Positions 7,255 to 11,715 of a DNA stretch of 11,715 nt are shown here, in pieces. The position numbers and the translations under genes were made by a program. The stretch lies in NCBI RefSeq assembly GCF_000719335.1, contig NZ_JOGB01000100.1, positions 1-11,715 on the forward strand. Reading direction: 5' to 3'. The number at the start of each line of letters is the position of its first letter. The stretch's first letter is position 1. The notes under the pieces were generated by a model. That model was not told the origin of the DNA, did not search any database, and saw only the letters and a list, made by a program, of their open reading frames with translations. This DNA comes from Streptomyces sp. NRRL S-87. GTDB lineage: Bacteria > Actinomycetota > Actinomycetes > Streptomycetales > Streptomycetaceae.

Positions 7255-8664
7255 GTGAGTGACACCCCATTCGGATTCGGCCTTCCGCCGGAGGAGCCGG
7301 AGCACGGCGACGAGGGCAAGAAGAAGGGCGATCAGGGCGGCCAGGGCGGCCCGGCGAATCCGTTCGGGTTCGGCGGGGCGGGCCTGCCCGGCGGCGCGGA
7401 CAACCCGTTCGCCGCGATGTTCGGGTCGATGAACCCGGCGGACCTGGGCGCCGCGTTCCAGCAGCTCGGCCAGATGCTGAGCTACGAGGGCGGTCCCGTG
7501 AACTGGGACATGGCCAAGGACATCGCCCGCCAGACGGTCGCCCAGGGCACCCAGGACGGAGTCAAGGACGCCAGCGTCGGCCCGGCCGAGCGGGCCGCCG
7601 TCGAGGAGGCCGTCCGCCTGGCCGACCTCTGGCTGGACCAGGCCACCTCGCTGCCCTCGGGTGCCGGGAGCGCCGTCGCGTGGAGCCGCGCCGAGTGGGT
7701 CGAGGCGACCCTGCCGGTGTGGAAGGAGCTCGTCGACCCGGTCGCCGAGCGGGTGGGCGCGGCGATGGGCAGCGTGCTGCCCGAGGAGATGCAGGCCATG
7801 GCCGGCCCGCTGCTCGGCATGATGCGCTCGATGGGCGGCGCCATGTTCGGCCAGCAGATCGGCCAGGCCGTGGGCGTGCTGGCGGGCGAGGTGGTCGGTT
7901 CCACCGACATCGGCCTGCCGCTGGGCCCGGCCGGCAAGGCGGCCCTGCTGCCGGTCAACATCGTCTCCTTCGGCAAGGACCTGGGCGTGCCGGCGGACGA
8001 GGTGCGGCTCTACCTGGCCCTGCGCGAGGCGGCCCACCAGCGGCTGTTCGCGCACGTGCCGTGGCTGCGCTCGCACCTGTTCGGCGCGGTCGAGGGGTAC
8101 GCGCGGGGCATCAAGGTCGACACCTCGAAGCTGGAGGACGTCGTCGGCCAGCTCGACCCGAGCAACCCGGAGGCCCTGCAGGAGGCGCTCCAGGGCGGCA
8201 TGTTCCAGCCGCAGGACACCCCCGAGCAGAAGGCCGCGCTGGCCCGGCTCGAGACCGCCCTCGCGCTGGTCGAGGGCTGGGTCGACGCGGTGGTGCACGA
8301 GGCCGCGAAGCCGCGGCTGGGCTCGGCGGACGCGCTGCGCGAGATGCTGCGCCGGCGCCGCGCCACGGGCGGTCCCGCGGAGCAGACCTTCGCGACGCTG
8401 ATCGGCCTCGAGCTGCGGCCGCGCCGGCTGCGCGACGCGTCCCGGCTGTGGGCCTCGCTGACGGACGCGCGCGGCGTGGACGGCCGCGACGGCCTGTGGG
8501 AGCACCCGGACATGCTGCCGACGGCCTCGGACCTCGACGACCCGGACGGCTTCGTCCACCGCGAGCAGCTGGACTTCTCCGAGCTCGACAAGATGCTCGG
8601 CGAGGCGGCGCAGCAGAACGACCCGGCCAAGAAGGACGAGAACGAGGGCGACGGCGAGAAGTGA
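7255..8664 (+). CDS. DUF2342 putative zinc-dependent metalloprotease
   Basis: The 469-residue product belongs to the actinobacterial DUF2342/zincin-like family (PF10103). The N-terminus is Gly/Pro-rich with NPFGFG and NPFAAMFG repeats (about 5-57). The body includes MGGAMFGQQIGQAVGVLAG (193-211), LLPVNI (231-236), LREAAHQRLFAHVPWLR (256-272), VEGWVDAVVHEA (339-350) and WEHPDMLPTASDLDDP (415-430). The place of the zincin HExxH reads REAAH (257-261). Glu258 and His261 are kept, but the first His is Arg, so metal binding is unproven. The product lacks a signal peptide and should be cytoplasmic. The GTG start has GAGGA five nt upstream. The stop codon overlaps the NUDIX start by 4 bp. From memory it corresponds to M. 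tuberculosis Rv3195. Confidence 0.93.
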   Translation: MSDTPFGFGLPPEEPEHGDEGKKKGDQGGQGGPANPFGFGGAGLPGGADNPFAAMFGSMNPADLGAAFQQLGQMLSYEGGPVNWDMAKDIARQTVAQGTQDGVKDASVGPAERAAVEEAVRLADLWLDQATSLPSGAGSAVAWSRAEWVEATLPVWKELVDPVAERVGAAMGSVLPEEMQAMAGPLLGMMRSMGGAMFGQQIGQAVGVLAGEVVGSTDIGLPLGPAGKAALLPVNIVSFGKDLGVPADEVRLYLALREAAHQRLFAHVPWLRSHLFGAVEGYARGIKVDTSKLEDVVGQLDPSNPEALQEALQGGMFQPQDTPEQKAALARLETALALVEGWVDAVVHEAAKPRLGSADALREMLRRRRATGGPAEQTFATLIGLELRPRRLRDASRLWASLTDARGVDGRDGLWEHPDMLPTASDLDDPDGFVHREQLDFSELDKMLGEAAQQNDPAKKDENEGDGEK

Positions 8665-9185
8665 ACCTGTACGACGACGCGGTCCTCGTGCTGAAGGGCT
8701 ACGAGGACCAGCCCGAGCTGCGGGACCTCTACCTGGAGCACCTCGCCTCGCACCCCGACGGCATGTACAAGCCCTGCACGGCGGGGCACGTCACCAGCAG
8801 CGCCCTCGTCATCGACCCGGTGGCCGGGCGGGTGCTGCTGACGCTGCACAAGAAGCTCGGCATGTGGCTGCAGATGGGCGGCCACTGCGAGCCGGGCGAC
8901 GCGACGCTGGCCGAGGCGGCGCTGCGCGAGGCGCGCGAGGAGTCCGGCATCGCGTCCGGGCTGGCGCTGCTGCCGGGCGGCCCGGTGCGGTTGGACCGGC
9001 ACCCGATCCCGGCGCCGTGCAACTGGCACCTGGACGTGCAGTACGCCGCGCTGGCCCCGGCCGGGGTGGAGGCGGAGATCAGCGACGAGTCGCTGGACCT
9101 GCGCTGGTTCGCGTACGACGAGGTGGCGGGCGTGGCCGACGAGTCGGTCGTACGCCTGCTGGAGGCGACGCGGGCACGGCTGTAG
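8661..9185 (+). CDS. NUDIX hydrolase
   Basis: The 174-residue product has a NUDIX domain at about 43-155. The NUDIX helix is at 73-97: GGHCEPGD, then REAREESGI, giving the REUXEEXGU metal-binding core. Compared with the strict GX5EX7REUXEEXGU pattern, the first Glu is Asp80 and one extra residue sits before the RE pair. Such enzymes hydrolyse nucleoside diphosphates linked to another group; the substrate cannot be inferred here. Conserved HPIPAPCNWHLDVQY (114-128) and LDLRWF (145-150) follow the box. The GTG start at 8661 shares GTGA with the stop codon of the DUF2342 gene and has only a weak GAGAA upstream, so it is probably translated by coupling. A strong terminator follows 21 nt after the stop. 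Confidence 0.94.
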   Translation: MNLYDDAVLVLKGYEDQPELRDLYLEHLASHPDGMYKPCTAGHVTSSALVIDPVAGRVLLTLHKKLGMWLQMGGHCEPGDATLAEAALREAREESGIASGLALLPGGPVRLDRHPIPAPCNWHLDVQYAALAPAGVEAEISDESLDLRWFAYDEVAGVADESVVRLLEATRARL

Positions 9186-9206
9186 CCGGCCGCGGTACGA
9201 ACGCCG

Positions 9207-9239
9207 AGGGGCGGCCCCGCTGCGTGCGGGGCCGCCCCT
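9207..9239 (+). terminator. intrinsic terminator after the NUDIX gene
   Basis: The arms at 9207-9220 and 9226-9239 form a 14-bp perfect stem around the loop TGCGT, followed by TTCGT. It lies 21 nt after the NUDIX stop and 17 nt beyond the AIM24 stop on the other strand. It probably ends transcription of the DUF2342-NUDIX operon and may also stop the convergent AIM24 operon, although the minus-strand side lacks a T-tract. Confidence 0.88.
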
Positions 9240-9256
9240 TTCGTGCGTGACCGGCG

Positions 9257-9988
9257 TCAGTTGCGGCTGCCGCCCATGCTGTTGCCGCGCAGCCCGAAGC
9301 CGAAGGCGCCGCCGCGCATGTGCTGGGGCGGCAGCAGCTCGCTGGGCTGGATGAGCACGTGGCCGCGGCCCTGGAACTGCATCTCCCAGCCCTCGCCGGT
9401 CGCGCCCTTGCGGCGCCACACGGCGGAGGTGGAGGTGGGCGCCTGCATCTGGGTCCGCAGGGTGGTGGACCAGGCGATGACCGCGTCGGCGTCGGCGCAG
9501 ATGTTGGTCTCCGGGGTGACTTCCAGCACCAGCGGCTCGCCGGAGGTGAGGAGGGCGACCTTGCCGCTGCCGGTGAGCTCCAGGTTGTACGCCCCGGCGG
9601 AGGCGACCTCGACGGCGCTGTCGACGGCGACGATGCCGACGCCGAGGCTGCTGTCGAAGGCGAGCACGGAGCCGCTGCCCACGGTGACGCCGCCGCCGAC
9701 GTCCATGACGTGGATGTGCTGGGCGAAGTGGGCGAGGTAGACCTGGCCGGCGCCCTTGATCTTCATGAGCTCCAGGCGCTCGCCGGCCATCCGCTCGACG
9801 TTGCGCCAGGTGCGGTTCTTGTACTGGCTCTGGAAGTCGACCTGGCCCTCGAAGGCGACCATGGCGCCCTGGCGGGCGAGGACCGCGCCGTTGCCCTGGC
9901 CGATCTCGACCTTGAGCAGCTGCGGGTTCTGCAGGGTGTAGCGGCCGGTGGACTCGACCGGGACGTGGGCGAAGAGTGTGCTGTGCAT
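9257..9988 (-). CDS. AIM24 family protein (third of three)
   Basis: The 243-residue product is a full-length AIM24 domain protein (PF01987, formerly DUF124), a beta-rich fold of unknown biochemical role. Family blocks are LLKVEIGQGNGAVLARQG followed by MVAFEG (24-48), VYLAHFAQHIHVMDV (83-97), GKVALLTSGEPL (142-153), ADAVIAWSTTLRTQMQA (167-183) and GEGWEMQFQGRGHVLIQPSE (199-218). A short Gly/Arg/Asn tail follows. There is no signal peptide or membrane segment. The ATG at 9988 is preceded by GAGGAG, but 12 nt away, so it is a relaxed ribosome binding site. It starts 18 nt after the second AIM24 gene and ends near the strong terminator, so it is the last gene of the operon. Confidence 0.92.
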   Translation of the reverse strand: MHSTLFAHVPVESTGRYTLQNPQLLKVEIGQGNGAVLARQGAMVAFEGQVDFQSQYKNRTWRNVERMAGERLELMKIKGAGQVYLAHFAQHIHVMDVGGGVTVGSGSVLAFDSSLGVGIVAVDSAVEVASAGAYNLELTGSGKVALLTSGEPLVLEVTPETNICADADAVIAWSTTLRTQMQAPTSTSAVWRRKGATGEGWEMQFQGRGHVLIQPSELLPPQHMRGGAFGFGLRGNSMGGSRN

Positions 9989-10006
9989 GGTGGGTCGGTG
10001 CTCCTC

Positions 10007-10684
10007 TCAGCCCCGGATCTTGAAGCGGTCGGCGGTGTCCTCGCTGGGCTGCACCACCACGAAGCCGCGGCCCTTGAAGCCGATCTGGAGCGCCTCGCCG
10101 CTGCCGCGGCCGATGAGGGCACCGGCCTTGAGGGTGCGCTTGGCCTTCATCTCCAGGTCGGTGGTCCAGGCGACGAGCGCGTCGGGGTCGACGTACGTCT
10201 CGCGCTCCGCGCAGTCGAGGACCATGGGGACGCCGCGGCTGACCAGGGCCACCCAGCCGGTGCCGCGGACGACCAGGTTGGTCAGGCCGGAGCCGGAGAG
10301 CTTGGCCACGCCCTTGACGGGCTCGATGGTGAGCTGGAGCGAGGCGTCGCAGGCCAGCAGGGTGGAGCCGTTGACGGAGAGGGCCTCGTTGTCGAGGTGG
10401 AGGACGAGGACGTCGCCGCCGTAGTCGGCGAGGTAGAGGTCGCCGTCACCGCGGCAGAGCATGAGCCGGCCGCCCTCTCCGGTGACCATCTCCTCGGCGC
10501 TGCGGCGCAGGGTCGCGGGGGCGCCGTCGAACTGGACGTACCCGTCGTAGGCGATCATCGAGCCGGCCTTGGCGATGAGGTCCTGGCCGGTGACCATCGT
10601 GACCTTGAGGGTCTTGGAGCTGTGGACGGCCATCCGGACGACGGGGGCCGGGGCGCCGTGCGCGCCGATCGTGTGCGTATCCAT
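10007..10684 (-). CDS. AIM24 family protein (second of three)
   Basis: The 225-residue product is a second full AIM24 domain. It carries TLKVTMVTGQDLIAKAGSM and IAYDGYVQF near the N-terminus, then DLYLADYGGDVLVLHL, GTGWVALVSRGVP, DALVAWTTDLEMKAK and ALQIGFKGRGFVVVQPSE. It matches both flanking paralogues block by block but is divergent, so the duplication is old. ATG at 10684 was chosen because GAGG lies six nt upstream. A GTG at 10696, overlapping the upstream stop as GTGA, is an alternative that would add four residues. Translation is probably coupled to the preceding gene either way. Confidence 0.91.
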   Translation of the reverse strand: MDTHTIGAHGAPAPVVRMAVHSSKTLKVTMVTGQDLIAKAGSMIAYDGYVQFDGAPATLRRSAEEMVTGEGGRLMLCRGDGDLYLADYGGDVLVLHLDNEALSVNGSTLLACDASLQLTIEPVKGVAKLSGSGLTNLVVRGTGWVALVSRGVPMVLDCAERETYVDPDALVAWTTDLEMKAKRTLKAGALIGRGSGEALQIGFKGRGFVVVQPSEDTADRFKIRG

Positions 10685-10692
10685 GGCCTGCC

Positions 10693-11715
10693 TCACGCCT
10701 CGAAGGGCTGGACGACGACGAAGTTGCCCGGGGCGCCCCGGAACTGGAGGTTGATCGCCTCCGACTGGGCGCTGGCGTAGCCGGAGCGGCGCAGCCGCAG
10801 CGCGGTGGTGGTGACGGCCTGGGCGCCGGCGGACCAGGCGATCACGGCGTTGCCGTCGACGTACGTGGCCGCGCCGACCGGGAGGACGACGGGGGTGCCG
10901 CGGGTCTTGACGACGACCGCTCCGGTGCCGGAGAAGAGCATCGAGAAGAAGCCGCCGCCTGGCAGGCCGGCGCCCTCGATGCGGCGGACCTCGGTGTCGA
11001 GGCCCTCGTCGAAGGCCAGGACGCCGTGCGCGCTGGTGTAGAGCTGGTCGTTCTCGAGGCGGATGACGAAGAGGCGGCTGGCCTCGTCGGCGAGGAAGAC
11101 CTCGCCCTCCCCGGCGCAGCGCATGAGGGACATGCCCTGGCCGGTGAGCTGGCCGGTGAGCTTGCCGAGAAGGCCTGAGCCCTTGTGGGCGAAGTCGATG
11201 TCGCCCTGGTAGGCGACCATGCTGCCCTGCTTGGCAAGGATGGACTGGCCCTTGGTGAGGGTGACGCGGACCTGCTGGGGGTTCTGCTCCGTCCAGCGGT
11301 CGCCGACGGGGACCTCCGCGTATTTGGTGAGGACGGCGCGCAGGCCGACCTCCGGCGGGACCGGGGCGAGTTGACGGCCGCCGCCGAAGGGCTGGCCCGG
11401 GACGCCCGCGGGGGCGGCGCCGGCGACGCCGGGGGGCGGGACCGAGCCCGGGATGCCGGGCGGCGGGACCGAACCGGGGATGCCCGGGGGTGCGGTCGCC
11501 GGGGCCGGGACCGTGGCGGTGGAGGGCGGGCCGAAGGGTGCGGGGACGGCCGCCGGGGGTGCCGCGGGAGCCACCGGGGCCGGTGCGGGCGGGGCGACGG
11601 GGGCCGCGGCGGTGGGCTGCGGGACCGGTGCCGGGGTGAAGGGGTACGCCGCGGGGGCGGGGGGAGGCGGGACCGGGGCCGGCGTGGGCTGCGGGGCGGG
11701 CGCGGCGTACGGGGC
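10693..11715 (-). CDS. AIM24 family protein with Pro/Ala-rich segment (first of three), 5' end outside window
   Basis: The frame stays open to the window edge, and 340 codons are visible. The first 120 or so residues are Pro/Ala/Gly/Val-rich, with tandem PGIPGSVPP units, and look like a flexible linker. An AIM24 domain follows: VRVTLTKGQSILAKQGSM with VAYQGDIDF, then EVFLADEASRLFVIRL, GTGAVVVKTRGTPVVLP, NAVIAWSAGAQ and INLQFRGAPGNFVVVQPFE at the C-terminus. A GTG at 11574 could be read as a start, but it lies inside the linker with no ribosome binding site, so the true start is upstream. Some Streptomyces proteins join a TerD-type stress domain to AIM24 through such a linker; that is a guess for this one because the N-terminus is missing. 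It is the first visible gene of the operon. Confidence 0.88.
   Translation of the reverse strand, partial: APYAAPAPQPTPAPVPPPPAPAAYPFTPAPVPQPTAAAPVAPPAPAPVAPAAPPAAVPAPFGPPSTATVPAPATAPPGIPGSVPPPGIPGSVPPPGVAGAAPAGVPGQPFGGGRQLAPVPPEVGLRAVLTKYAEVPVGDRWTEQNPQQVRVTLTKGQSILAKQGSMVAYQGDIDFAHKGSGLLGKLTGQLTGQGMSLMRCAGEGEVFLADEASRLFVIRLENDQLYTSAHGVLAFDEGLDTEVRRIEGAGLPGGGFFSMLFSGTGAVVVKTRGTPVVLPVGAATYVDGNAVIAWSAGAQAVTTTALRLRRSGYASAQSEAINLQFRGAPGNFVVVQPFEA
11430..11483. repeat. two tandem 27-bp units in the Pro-rich linker
   Basis: Units at 11430-11456 and 11457-11483 differ at only a few positions and encode the repeated nine residues GIPGSVPPP on the minus strand. A third partial copy begins at 11484 on the plus-strand side. 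They expand the low-complexity linker of the first AIM24 protein and are likely to vary in number between strains by replication slippage. Confidence 0.75.

Noticed and set aside
7064..7270. 69-codon N-terminal extension of the SDR protein
   Set aside because: It is rich in Arg, Cys and Ala and overlaps the start of the divergent DUF2342 gene. The GTG at 7063 has a good GGAG and leads directly into the conserved fold.
7060..8559. 499-codon minus-strand frame opposite the DUF2342 gene
   Set aside because: It is a low-complexity shadow frame. The plus strand encodes a clear DUF2342 family protein with a ribosome binding site.
9320..10780. 486-codon plus-strand frame opposite the AIM24 genes
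   Set aside because: It is an Asp/Gly/Val/Ala-rich shadow frame. The minus strand encodes three domain-matched AIM24 proteins.
11572..11574. GTG as the real start of the first AIM24 gene
   Set aside because: It lies inside Pro/Ala-rich coding sequence that stays open to the window edge, with no ribosome binding site upstream.

Overview
The window is high-GC actinobacterial chromosome, almost certainly Streptomyces or a close relative. The reasons are strong third-position GC bias with long spurious antisense frames, GTG starts, an initiator tRNA without an encoded CCA, and a set of actinobacterial core families. From memory, the UPF0182 / Lon-like PDZ protease / DUF2342 neighbourhood matches Mycobacterium tuberculosis Rv3193c-Rv3194c-Rv3195, so most of the window looks like ancestral core chromosome. 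I see no transposase, integrase, phage gene or CRISPR array.

Layout. 18-91 (-): initiator tRNA-fMet. 137-3025 (-): UPF0182 membrane protein with seven N-terminal membrane segments and a large external domain. 3165-3725 (+): PPA1309-family protein, divergent from UPF0182. 3739-3889: degenerate GC-rich palindromic repeats between convergent genes. 3874-4959 (-): secreted or membrane-anchored PDZ/Lon-like serine protease with a Ser-Lys dyad. 4981-5160 (-): 59-residue single-pass membrane protein with a very good ribosome binding site. 5310-5780 (-): moaE, the large subunit of molybdopterin synthase. 5942-7063 (-): extended-SDR-like protein without a recognisable YxxxK and with a C-terminal membrane anchor. 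7255-8664 (+): DUF2342 putative zincin. 8661-9185 (+): NUDIX hydrolase, overlapping the previous gene by 4 bp and followed by a 14-bp perfect hairpin terminator. 9257-11715 (-): three consecutive AIM24-family genes, the first cut by the window edge and carrying a long Pro/Ala-rich segment.

How the genes may work together. The DUF2342 and NUDIX genes form a translationally coupled pair. The small membrane protein and the Lon-like protease are probably co-transcribed, although the protease may also have its own leaderless promoter. The three AIM24 paralogues form a tight operon, with a stop/start junction and an 18-nt gap, and are the best candidate for an incompletely understood system. The many membrane or envelope proteins (UPF0182, Lon-like protease, the 59-residue protein, the tail-anchored SDR) suggest a cell-envelope flavour, but no shared pathway can be shown from sequence alone.
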